Assembly: GCA_035566015.1 (NCBI GenBank)
Contig: DATMRS010000002.1
Span: 186,001-250,000, forward strand
Origin: DATMRS01 sp035566015
GTDB taxonomy: Bacteria; Pseudomonadota; Alphaproteobacteria; Sphingomonadales; Sphingomonadaceae
Reading direction: 5' to 3'
DNA: 64,000 nt
Shown: piece by piece, positions 43,651 through 51,415 of the stretch
Layout of the letters: each line of letters opens with the position of its first letter
Position numbering within the stretch: the stretch's first letter is position 1
Program-made: the position numbers and the translations under genes
Notes under the pieces: generated by a model
Database searches by the model: none
Seen by the model: only the letters and a program-made list of their open reading frames with translations
What the model was told of the DNA's origin: nothing

Positions 43651-45369
43651 ATGACGCATAAACACCAGACACAGGCGGTCATCTATGCCCGCGTCTCTAC
43701 CAAGAAACAGGCGAGAGAGGGCAACGGCCTCGACTCTCAGGAAACGCGTTGCCGCGAGTTCGCGAAGTTTCGCGGCTTAAAGGTCGTCCGTGTCTTCACC
43801 GACGATATGTCGGGGTCTTCGACAGGTCGCCCAGGCATGTTGGACATGCTCGCCTATCTCAAAAAGCACCAGAAAGAGGCAATGGTCGTCATCATTGACG
43901 ATATCAGCCGCCTCGCAAGGGGGATTGAAGCGCACCTCAAATTGCGAGCGGAAATCGCCCATGCTGGCGGCGTTCTGCAATCGCCATCTATCGAGTTTGG
44001 TGAGGATTCCGACAGTATCCTTGTCGAACACCTGCTGGCCTCCGTTTCGCAGCACCAACGCCAGAAGAACGGGGAGCAAGCCAAGAACCGTATGCGGGCG
44101 AGGATGCTCGGCGGCTTCTGGGTTTTCAATGCGCCTATTGGATATCGCTATCAGCGTGTCCCTACTGGGGGCGCAATCCTTGTCCGCGAAGAGCCGATTG
44201 CCTCGATCATCGGGCAAGGGCTGGAAGCCTTTGCAAGCGGTAAACTCGGCTCTCAGGCCGAATTTAAGCGGTTTCTGGAAAGCCATGAGGGCTTTCCGCT
44301 CTGCCGTCACGGATTTCTGACCAATGAGCAGGCCAACCGTATCCTGACGCGCCCGATCTATGCGGGCTATGTCGAGAGCAAGTGCTGGGGCGTATCATTG
44401 CGCGAAGGTCAGCATGAGGGCGTGATCTCGCTGGAAACCTTCCAGAAGATACAGGAACGCCTCAACGGTAAGCCTGTTACGCCTGCAAGAGCCGATATCA
44501 ATGAGGATTTCCCTCTGAGAGGCTTTGTCGCCTGCGGCTGCTGCAATCACCCCATGACGGCTAACTGGGCGAAGGGGCGCAACAAGTCCTATCCCTACTA
44601 TGTCTGTCGCCACAGAGGATGCGCGAAGTTCGGCAAATCCGTTGCCCGCCACCAGATCGACGATGTGTTTGAGGACCAGCTCAGGGAGACTACCCCTGAT
44701 TCCGAGGTTGTCGCGGCTCTGTATGCCCATTTGCGGGCTGTCTGGAACGATAAGCACGAAACCCAGCGCGATGACCGCACATCCGCGAAAGAGGCTATTC
44801 TTACCCTTGAGAAGAAGATTTCAGGGCTGCTTGACCGCATTGTCGAGGCCGAAAGCCCCGCGCTGATTGGGGCGTATGAGCGCAAACTCGATGAGCTGGA
44901 GCGCGAAAAGCTGGTTCTGAAGGAAAAAGTGGCGCGTTGCGGGACGGTGGTCCGACACTATGACGATATTTTTCAAACCGCTTTTTCGTTTTTGGCAAAC
45001 CCTTGTTCTGTATGGGAAAAAGACGGGTTAGAGGGCAAGAGAACCGTCCTCAAACTGGCCTTAGAGGGGCCTATTGTATGGGACTGGAATGAGGGCGTTC
45101 AAACCGCTAATTTATCCTTACCGTTCAAGGTGTTACAGGATAAAAATAAGCTCAAAAACGTGATGGCGGAGCGGGAGGGATTCGAACCCTCGATACGGTT
45201 TTGCCGTATACTCACTTTCCAGGCGAGCGCCTTCGACCACTCGGCCACCGCTCCGCATATGCCGGGAGTGAGGCCCCTATCGTGCGCGCGCCGCTTGCGC
45301 AAGCGGCGCGCGCACGCGGATCAGCGGTCGCGCAGGCCGCGCGGGCGGCCGCCGTCGCCGCTCCGTTGA
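43651..45369 (+). CDS. Large serine recombinase (site-specific integrase)
   Basis: 572 aa frame. The N-terminal resolvase domain has 'AVIYARVSTKKQ' with the catalytic Ser near residue 16, 'DDMSGSSTGRPGM' and 'VVIIDDISRLARG'. The recombinase domain follows ('NRMRARMLGGFWVFNAPIGY'), then a zinc ribbon ('FVACGCCNHPMTA' ... 'YYVCRHRGCAKFG') near 295-330 and a coiled coil near 385-430. The last ~70 codons, from 'MAEREGFEPS' on, are read antisense through tRNA-Ser and beyond, so the present C-terminus is a chimera made by integration. GC is lower than the flanks. It is the likely mobiliser of this island. Confidence 0.9.
   Translation: MTHKHQTQAVIYARVSTKKQAREGNGLDSQETRCREFAKFRGLKVVRVFTDDMSGSSTGRPGMLDMLAYLKKHQKEAMVVIIDDISRLARGIEAHLKLRAEIAHAGGVLQSPSIEFGEDSDSILVEHLLASVSQHQRQKNGEQAKNRMRARMLGGFWVFNAPIGYRYQRVPTGGAILVREEPIASIIGQGLEAFASGKLGSQAEFKRFLESHEGFPLCRHGFLTNEQANRILTRPIYAGYVESKCWGVSLREGQHEGVISLETFQKIQERLNGKPVTPARADINEDFPLRGFVACGCCNHPMTANWAKGRNKSYPYYVCRHRGCAKFGKSVARHQIDDVFEDQLRETTPDSEVVAALYAHLRAVWNDKHETQRDDRTSAKEAILTLEKKISGLLDRIVEAESPALIGAYERKLDELEREKLVLKEKVARCGTVVRHYDDIFQTAFSFLANPCSVWEKDGLEGKRTVLKLALEGPIVWDWNEGVQTANLSLPFKVLQDKNKLKNVMAEREGFEPSIRFCRILTFQASAFDHSATAPHMPGVRPLSCARRLRKRRAHADQRSRRPRGRPPSPLR
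45164..45254 (-). tRNA. tRNA-Ser (anticodon GGA)
   Basis: Minus strand: acceptor GGAGCGG pairs with CCGCTCC, the discriminator is G, and CCA is encoded. The anticodon stem CTCGC/GTGAG encloses the loop CTGGAAA, giving anticodon GGA. A long variable arm (TATACGGCAAAACCGTA) is the class II feature of serine tRNAs. The T-loop GGTTCGAATCC is intact. The recombinase frame crosses the gene antisense, so its 3' end is the insertion target and has stayed functional. Confidence 0.95.
45281..45316. terminator. Perfect 36-bp palindrome 3' of the Tyr/Gly-rich lipoprotein gene
   Basis: Two 18-bp arms (CGTGCGCGCGCCGCTTGC and its complement) meet at 45298/45299 without mismatch. It begins 5 bp beyond the stop of the minus-strand lipoprotein gene and lies before tRNA-Ser. 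No T-tract follows, so it may be a Rho-associated stem or a cruciform rather than a classical terminator. Confidence 0.6.
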
Positions 45370-45842
45370 GGAGGCGCACGGTTCACCCTTGGGCTGGGCG
45401 CCGACGCGCGCGGCGGGCGCGGCTGGCTTCGATTCACGTTCGGAGGCGGCGGGTTGCGCAAGCCGCCGGAGCGGCCCTGCCATTGGCCGTGATCGCCATT
45501 GCCGGGCCGGCCGCCGTTCCAGTGACCATCGCCTCTATGGCCGTGATCGCCGCGATGGCTTTCCCAATAGCGGCGCTGGCTATCGGACCAGCGATGCCGC
45601 CGGCCGCCGCGATCGTAAACATAATAGCCGTTGCCGGGATAATAGAAGCCGTCGTACCAGCCATAGCCCGGATAACCGTAGCCATCGTAATAATAAGGAT
45701 AGTCGTAACCGTAATAACCGCCCGTGCCGTAGCCGACTGAAACGCCGCTATAGCCGTAGCCGTCATTATAACAGCCGCCGAGCGCGAGAGCGGATGCGAG
45801 GGCGAGCCCGCCTAACGCTATCCTGGAGCCTGAGAAGGCCAT
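45321..45842 (-). CDS. Tyr/Gly-rich predicted lipoprotein
   Basis: 173 aa. A signal peptide ends at the lipobox 'LGGC' near residue 21-24. Residues ~25-75 are a low-complexity Tyr/Gly/Asp segment ('YYGYDYPYYYDGYGYPGYG'), followed by a His/Arg/Gly region and a Pro/Arg tail. The function is unknown. Such lipoproteins are often envelope proteins in sphingomonads. ATG at 45842 with the palindrome at its 3' end. Confidence 0.8.
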   Translation of the reverse strand: MAFSGSRIALGGLALASALALGGCYNDGYGYSGVSVGYGTGGYYGYDYPYYYDGYGYPGYGWYDGFYYPGNGYYVYDRGGRRHRWSDSQRRYWESHRGDHGHRGDGHWNGGRPGNGDHGQWQGRSGGLRNPPPPNVNRSQPRPPRASAPSPRVNRAPPQRSGDGGRPRGLRDR

Positions 45843-46031
45843 TTCAACTACTCCAAAAAACGTCTTGTTGCATGAATTAACGCATGAATCGGTTGAATGG
45901 GCACTGAACCTCCTCTCCCGGGCGCGATGCTATCCGCCTCATGAAAAGAAGGGCGTCAGGCATTCCCCCTCCCGGCAGCCCTTGCTATGCGCACCTGCGA
46001 GTCACGCCATCCAAGTCAGGGGAACGCCGTC

Positions 46032-48716
46032 ATGACCGCCGTCGGACAAGATACGCTCAACACTCGCTCCACGCTCGAGGCGGGCGGCCGGACCATCCAT
46101 TATTATTCACTGGCCAAGGCGAGCGCGGCGCTGGGCGACGTGTCGCGCCTGCCTTTCTCGATGAAGGTGCTGCTCGAGAATCTGCTGCGCTTCGAGGACG
46201 GCGCGACGGTGACGACGGAGGACGTCAAGGCGATCGTCGACTGGCAGAAGGAGCGCAAGTCCGAGCGCGAGATCCAGTATCGCCCCGCGCGCGTGCTGAT
46301 GCAGGATTTCACCGGCGTTCCCGCCGTCGTCGATCTCGCCGCGATGCGCGATGCGATGAAGGCGCTGGGCGGCGATCCGGAGCGGATCAACCCGCTCGTT
46401 CCCGTCCATCTGGTGATCGACCATAGCGTGATGGTCGACGAGTTCGGCACGCCCAAGGCGTTCGAGGCTAATGTCGATCTGGAATATCAGCGCAATATGG
46501 AGCGGTACGAATTCCTGAAATGGGGTTCGAAGGCGCTCGACAATTTCAAGGTGGTGCCGCCTGGCACCGGCATCTGCCATCAGGTAAACCTCGAAAACCT
46601 CGCCCGCGCGGTCTGGGTGTCCGAGGATGCCGAGGGACATTCGGTGGCCTATCCCGATACGCTGGTGGGCACCGACAGCCATACGACGATGGTGAACGGC
46701 CTGGGCGTGCTCGGCTGGGGCGTCGGCGGGATCGAGGCGGAGGCGGCGATGCTGGGCCAGCCCGTGTCGATGCTGCTGCCCGAGGTGGTCGGCTTCAAGC
46801 TGACCGGCGCGCTTTCTGAAGGCATCACCGCGACCGATCTGGTGCTCACCGTCACGCAGATGCTGCGCGCCAAGGGCGTGGTGGGCCGCTTCGTCGAGTT
46901 TTACGGCCCGGGCCTCGATGCGCTGAGCCTCGCCGATCGCGCGACGATCGCCAACATGGCGCCCGAATATGGCGCGACCTGCGGCTTCTTCCCGATCGAC
47001 ACGCAGACGCTGAACTATATGCGTTTGACCGGCCGTGATGACGAGACGCTGGCGGTGGTCGAGGCTTATGCCAAGGCGCAGGGCTTCTGGCGCGAGGCGG
47101 GAACGCCCGATCCGGTGTTCACCGATACGCTCTCGCTCGACATGTCGACGGTGGAAGCCTCGCTCGCCGGTCCCAAGCGGCCGCAGGATCGCGTGCCGCT
47201 GACCGGGGTGAGCGACAATTTCAACGGGGAGCTTGTCACCGGCTATAACAAGACGGGTGCTTCGGACGCGCGTGTCCCGGTCGAGGGCCGGAATCACGAT
47301 CTCGGCCATGGCGATGTCGTGATCGCGGCGATCACGAGCTGCACAAACACGTCCAATCCCTCCGTGCTCGTCGCCGCCGGCCTTGTCGCGCGCAAGGCCC
47401 GCGCGCTGGGGCTGAAGCCGAAGCCGTGGGTGAAGACCAGCCTCGCGCCGGGCAGCCAGGTCGTCACCGACTATCTCACCAAGGCGGGGCTGACCGAGGA
47501 CCTCGACGCGATCGGCTTCAACCTCGTCGGCTATGGCTGCACCACCTGCATCGGCAATTCGGGGCCGCTCGCGGCGCCGATCTCCAGGGCGATCGCGGAT
47601 AATGATCTGGTCGCCGCCGCCGTGCTCTCGGGCAATCGCAATTTCGAGGGCCGCGTCTCGCCGGACGTGCGGGCGAACTTCCTCGCCTCGCCGCCGCTCG
47701 TCGTCGCCTACGCGCTGAAGGGCACGGTGCGCGAGGACATCACCACCGCGCCGATCGGCGAGGGCAAGGATGGCGATCCGGTCTACCTCAAGGATATCTG
47801 GCCTTCGAACCATGAGGTGAGCGAGACGATCGCGTCCTTCATCAGCTCGGACATGTATCGCGCCCGCTACGCCAACGTCTTTTCGGGCGACGCGCGATGG
47901 CAGGCGATCAACATCACTGGCGGCCAGACCTATGCCTGGTCGGCGGGGTCCACCTATGTCCAGAATCCGCCCTATTTCGAGGGCATGACGATGACGCCCG
48001 CGCCCGTGCCCGATATTCGCGATGCGCGCGCGCTGGCGATCTTCGCCGATTCGATCACCACCGATCACATCAGCCCGGCCGGATCGATCAAGGCCGACAG
48101 CCCCGCTGGCCGCTATCTGCAGGAGCATCAGGTCTCGCGCGCGGACTTCAACTCGTACGGCTCGCGGCGCGGCAACCATGAAGTGATGATGCGCGGCACC
48201 TTCGCCAATATCCGCATCCGCAACGAGATGACGCCCGGCATCGAAGGCGGCGTCACCCGCTACGTCCCCACCGGCGAGACGATGGCGATCTACGATGCGG
48301 CGATGCGTTACAAGGCCGACGGTACGCCGCTCGTCGTCATCGCGGGCAAGGAATATGGCACCGGATCGTCGCGCGACTGGGCGGCGAAGGGCACCAACCT
48401 GCTGGGCGTTCGCGCGGTCATCGCCGAAAGCTTCGAGCGTATCCACCGTTCGAACCTCGTCGGCATGGGCATCGTCCCGCTCCAGTTCGCCGAAGGGGTG
48501 GATCGCAAGACGCTGAAGCTCGATGGGTCGGAGACGTTCACGATCGAGGACGTCGCGGGCCTGCGTCCGCGTCAGGACGTCGCGGTGAAGCTCACCCGCG
48601 CCGATGGCAGCAGCGAGACGTTCCAGACGCGCTGCCGGATCGATACGGTCAACGAGCTGGACTATTTCCTGAACGGCGGCATCCTCCAATATGTGCTGAG
48701 GAAGCTCGCCGCCTGA
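46032..48716 (+). CDS. acnA: Aconitate hydratase AcnA
   Basis: 894 aa TCA-cycle enzyme interconverting citrate and isocitrate. The [4Fe-4S] ligands are Cys437 in 'ITSCTNTSNPSV' and Cys503/Cys506 in 'GYGCTTCIGNSGPL'. 'DSHTTMVNGLGVLGWGVGGI' near 216 and the C-terminal swivel-domain 'GKEYGTGSSRDWAAKGTNLL' near 774 are family signatures. The ATG at 46032 follows CAGGGGAA. The length matches E. coli AcnA (891 aa). Confidence 0.98.
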   Translation: MTAVGQDTLNTRSTLEAGGRTIHYYSLAKASAALGDVSRLPFSMKVLLENLLRFEDGATVTTEDVKAIVDWQKERKSEREIQYRPARVLMQDFTGVPAVVDLAAMRDAMKALGGDPERINPLVPVHLVIDHSVMVDEFGTPKAFEANVDLEYQRNMERYEFLKWGSKALDNFKVVPPGTGICHQVNLENLARAVWVSEDAEGHSVAYPDTLVGTDSHTTMVNGLGVLGWGVGGIEAEAAMLGQPVSMLLPEVVGFKLTGALSEGITATDLVLTVTQMLRAKGVVGRFVEFYGPGLDALSLADRATIANMAPEYGATCGFFPIDTQTLNYMRLTGRDDETLAVVEAYAKAQGFWREAGTPDPVFTDTLSLDMSTVEASLAGPKRPQDRVPLTGVSDNFNGELVTGYNKTGASDARVPVEGRNHDLGHGDVVIAAITSCTNTSNPSVLVAAGLVARKARALGLKPKPWVKTSLAPGSQVVTDYLTKAGLTEDLDAIGFNLVGYGCTTCIGNSGPLAAPISRAIADNDLVAAAVLSGNRNFEGRVSPDVRANFLASPPLVVAYALKGTVREDITTAPIGEGKDGDPVYLKDIWPSNHEVSETIASFISSDMYRARYANVFSGDARWQAINITGGQTYAWSAGSTYVQNPPYFEGMTMTPAPVPDIRDARALAIFADSITTDHISPAGSIKADSPAGRYLQEHQVSRADFNSYGSRRGNHEVMMRGTFANIRIRNEMTPGIEGGVTRYVPTGETMAIYDAAMRYKADGTPLVVIAGKEYGTGSSRDWAAKGTNLLGVRAVIAESFERIHRSNLVGMGIVPLQFAEGVDRKTLKLDGSETFTIEDVAGLRPRQDVAVKLTRADGSSETFQTRCRIDTVNELDYFLNGGILQYVLRKLAA

Positions 48717-48735
48717 AAAGGCGAGGGAGGGCGCC

Positions 48736-49533
48736 ATGGGTAGCGGACGTATCCGGGTCGGCATCGGCGGCTGGACGTACGAACCCTGGCGCGGCGCCTT
48801 CTATCCGCCGGGCCTGCCGCATGCCCGCGAGCTGGCCTATGCGGCGGAACGGCTCGGCACGATCGAGATCAACGGCACCTACTATCGCCTGCAAAAGCCC
48901 GAGACGTTCGCGGGCTGGGCGAAGGCCGTGCCGGACGATTTCGTCTTCACGGTGAAAGCCTCGCGCTTTTGCACCAACCGGCGGGTGCTCGCCGAAGCGG
49001 GCGAGGCGGTGGAGAGGTTCCTCGGTCAGGGACTGACCGAGCTGGGTGCGAAGCTGGGGCCGATCCTGTGGCAGCTCATGCCGACAAAAGCCTTCGATCC
49101 GCAGGATTTCGGGGCATTCCTGAAACTGCTGCCGGCGCGGCGGGACGGCATGCGACTGCGCCATGCGATCGAAGTAAGACACGAGAGTTTCCGCGATCCG
49201 GCTTTCACCTCCATGGCCCGCGAGGCGAATGTCGCGATCGTTTTCGCGGATTCATCGGATCATCCGCAATTCGCCGAGACTACCGCTGATTTCGTCTATG
49301 CCCGTCTGCAAGATGCGCGCGAGGCTGAGCCGACGGGTTATGCGGAGGGCGAGCTCGACCGCTGGGCCGATGTCGCGCGATGCTGGGCGGAGGGCGGCCA
49401 GCCGGCCGGCTTTGCGGCAATCGACGGGATAGCTCCGGCGGAGAAGCCACGCGACGCTTTCCTGTTCATGATCAATGGCGCAAAGGTTCGCGCACCGGCC
49501 GCGGCGCAGGCCTTGATTGCGCGGCTGGGCTGA
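48736..49533 (+). CDS. DUF72 domain-containing protein
   Basis: 265 aa TIM-barrel-like protein. 'RVGIGGWTYEPWRGAFYPPG' at 5-24, 'YAAERLGTIEINGTYYRLQKP' near 36-56, 'FTVKASRF' and 'AIEVRHESF' are DUF72 hallmarks. The function is unknown, although the family is widespread. ATG at 48736 follows a GAGGGAGGG site, 19 bp after acnA. A full palindromic repeat lies after the stop. Confidence 0.88.
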   Translation: MGSGRIRVGIGGWTYEPWRGAFYPPGLPHARELAYAAERLGTIEINGTYYRLQKPETFAGWAKAVPDDFVFTVKASRFCTNRRVLAEAGEAVERFLGQGLTELGAKLGPILWQLMPTKAFDPQDFGAFLKLLPARRDGMRLRHAIEVRHESFRDPAFTSMAREANVAIVFADSSDHPQFAETTADFVYARLQDAREAEPTGYAEGELDRWADVARCWAEGGQPAGFAAIDGIAPAEKPRDAFLFMINGAKVRAPAAAQALIARLG

Positions 49534-49542
49534 TTTTCCGTG

Positions 49543-49638
49543 CCGTCATCCCGGCGGAAGCCGGGGCCCATGGGCTCGGTTTGACCTATTGTTGAGCGTC
49601 TCGCCGCCCATGGATTGCGGCTTCCATCGGAATGACGG
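49543..49638. repeat. Palindromic intergenic repeat, copy 3
   Basis: About 96 bp. The left arm is CCGTCATCCCGGCGGAAGCC, the right arm GGCTTCCATCGGAATGACGG, with 'CCCATGGATTGCGG' inside. It sits between the convergent DUF72 and DUF488 genes, the same 3' position as copies 1 and 2. Confidence 0.86.
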
Positions 49639-49652
49639 TCAAGAGCGGGCCG

Positions 49653-50006
49653 TCAGCGATGCTCATGCAGCCAGTCGGCGAGGGCGACGGCCTGATTATG
49701 CGCCTCGTCATGCGCGCCGTAGAGCAGGGTGGCGGGGCCTTGTTTCAATACCTCGCGCAACTCGCCGACGGCCGCGCCGTTCGCCTCCAGCTCCAGCCGA
49801 TAGCGGCGCTGGAACTCGGCCCAGCGCGCGGGATCGTGGCCGAACCATTTGCGTAAGCCGGTGCTGGGGGCGATCTCCTTGAGCCACAAGGTGAGCTGCG
49901 CTTTCTCCTTGCTCAGGCCACGCGGCCAGATGCGATCGACAAGGATACGGGCGCCGTCTCCCTTCGCGGGCGGCTCATAAACGCGCTTGATGCGGATATC
50001 GGCCAT
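49653..50006 (-). CDS. DUF488 family protein
   Basis: 117 aa. The family pattern is complete: 'IRIKRVYEPPAKGDGARILV', then 'DRIWPRGLSKEKAQLTLWLK', 'LRKWFGHDPARWAEFQRRY' and 'LLYGAHDEAHNQAVAL'. DUF488 proteins are small and of unknown function, sometimes near stress genes. ATG at 50006 is chosen; an upstream in-frame start has no support. It converges with the DUF72 gene across repeat copy 3. Confidence 0.87.
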   Translation of the reverse strand: MADIRIKRVYEPPAKGDGARILVDRIWPRGLSKEKAQLTLWLKEIAPSTGLRKWFGHDPARWAEFQRRYRLELEANGAAVGELREVLKQGPATLLYGAHDEAHNQAVALADWLHEHR

Positions 50007-50146
50007 GGCGCCAGCTTGCGCCTGCCCGCGCGCGATGGCCAGCCCCTCAAGGCCCGTCGACATTCGGCCGATCCCGCAGATCCGTATGTTCTTCCTCCAT
50101 TAGCCTCCGATGAATAGGACGGTTTCGCCATCGCCTGTTTCGCCCC

Positions 50147-50623
50147 CTAGAAGGGGGACCAGCCCTGCGCGCCGGCTACCGCGCCGAGAATGGTGATGAC
50201 GGCCAGCGTCAGGAGCAGGATGTGGGCGTAGTGCAGCCGGGCGAAGGCGCGTTCGGGCGACGCCTTTACCCAGCCCGGCAGCCGGCGATGCAGGACGAGC
50301 GGCTCGCCGACGAAAAGCAGCAGCATGAAGATCAGCCACAGGCAGACCATCGCATGCATCCACCAGAAGCCGCTCGTCCGGAAACGACTCCACAGGTCGA
50401 GCCGCCACGTCATGTAGAAGCCGGTCAGGCCGACGAGCAGCGTGGTCGCGCGCGCCTGCCAGACGAAGCGATGCTCGACCGCATGGAAGATGCGAAGCCA
50501 ATTGTCCCCCAGCGCGCCCTTGCGCAGCGCGGGGAAAAACACCGTTGTCACCATCGACACGCCGCCGATCCAGACCACGACGGCGAGGACATGGAGCGCG
50601 CGGGCGAAGATCACATCATCCAT
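50147..50623 (-). CDS. CopD-like integral membrane protein
   Basis: 158 aa with four predicted TM helices ('ALHVLAVVVWIGGVSMVTTV', 'TTLLVGLTGFYMTW', 'AMVCLWLIFMLLLFVGEPLV', 'HILLLTLAVITILGAVAGAQ'). His10 ('RALHVLAVVVWIGG') and the conserved 'WIGG' are typical of the CopD-like family, whose members may bind haem or copper. The gene is divergent from the Crp/Fnr gene with the TTGCG-N4-CGCAA box between, suggesting control by that regulator. Confidence 0.82.
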   Translation of the reverse strand: MDDVIFARALHVLAVVVWIGGVSMVTTVFFPALRKGALGDNWLRIFHAVEHRFVWQARATTLLVGLTGFYMTWRLDLWSRFRTSGFWWMHAMVCLWLIFMLLLFVGEPLVLHRRLPGWVKASPERAFARLHYAHILLLTLAVITILGAVAGAQGWSPF

Positions 50624-50685
50624 CGGATTCTTCCGTCTCTTTTTTAAACCTGACGCAAGGCCTAGGCTCTTTCGCGCAGGTCTGG

Positions 50686-50701
50686 TTTGCGCTGGCGCAA
50701 A
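50686..50701. promoter_or_regulatory. FNR/NnrR-type inverted repeat
   Basis: TTTGCGC-TG-GCGCAAA is a perfect palindrome that reads TTGCG-N4-CGCAA, the spacing of Crp/Fnr-family sites and the sequence reported for NnrR-type nitric-oxide regulators. It lies 27 bp before the Crp/Fnr gene's start and 63 bp before the CopD-like gene, so it can serve both. Confidence 0.7.
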
Positions 50702-50727
50702 TCCGTAGCCGAGGGGGAGGCACCCGC

Positions 50728-51411
50728 ATGGATGCCGATATGCTGGCCGGAATGGAGCTGTTCGCGGGGCTGCCCGAGGCGGCGCTTCGCGACGTCCGGG
50801 CGGCTGCGCGCATAAGACGGCTTCCCGGTGACACGCATATCTTCGGCCAGGGCGAGCCGGCGGCGCATGTGCATGCGCTGGTGGAAGGCGGGGTGCGGAT
50901 CACCCAATCGGGCAGCGACGGGGGCGAGGCGGTGATGCGGTTCATCGGGCCGGGCGAGATGTTCGGCACCGTCGCTCTGTTCACCGACCGGCTCTATCCC
51001 GCCGAAGCGGTGACGCTCGGCGAGGCGGTGGAGGCGAGTTGGGGCGAGGCCGCCTTGCACGATCTGATCGGCCGGCATCCGAGGATCGCGCTCAATATCC
51101 TCGGCATTGTCGGCCGGCGTCTGGCCGAGGCACAGGAGCGGATTCGCGAGCTTTCGACGCAGCGTGTCGAGCGGCGTCTGGCACATAGCTTGCTGCGCCT
51201 CGCCGATCAGGCGGGGCAGGGCGGGGCGAACGGAACGACGATCCGCTTCCCGCTGACGCGCAAGGATGTCGCGGCGGTGGCGGGTACGACGCTGCATACG
51301 GCAAGCCGCGTGCTGACCGCATGGGAGAAAGCGGGGCTGATCCTCACCGATCAGCGCCACGTCACTTTGCGTCAGCCCGAGGCGTTGCGCCGCATCGCCG
51401 AGGAGGAATGA
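50728..51411 (+). CDS. Crp/Fnr family transcriptional regulator
   Basis: 227 aa. A cNMP-binding-like beta-barrel ('THIFGQGEPAAHVHALVEGG', 'MRFIGPGEMFGTVALF') is followed by the dimer helix and a C-terminal HTH with 'LTRKDVAAVAGTTLHTASRV' (recognition helix 'TTLHTASRVLTAWEKAGL'). No N-terminal Cys cluster of Fnr is present, so it is not a [4Fe-4S] sensor; NO or haem sensing is possible. ATG at 50728 has GGGGGAGG upstream. The palindrome at 50686 suggests autoregulation. Confidence 0.9.
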   Translation: MDADMLAGMELFAGLPEAALRDVRAAARIRRLPGDTHIFGQGEPAAHVHALVEGGVRITQSGSDGGEAVMRFIGPGEMFGTVALFTDRLYPAEAVTLGEAVEASWGEAALHDLIGRHPRIALNILGIVGRRLAEAQERIRELSTQRVERRLAHSLLRLADQAGQGGANGTTIRFPLTRKDVAAVAGTTLHTASRVLTAWEKAGLILTDQRHVTLRQPEALRRIAEEE

Positions 51412-51415
51412 TGCC

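Noticed and set aside
46107..48764. 885-codon minus-strand open frame opposite acnA
   Set aside because: The frame is an artefact of GC-rich third positions in acnA. It has Arg/His-rich composition and no domain, and acnA has full catalytic motifs.
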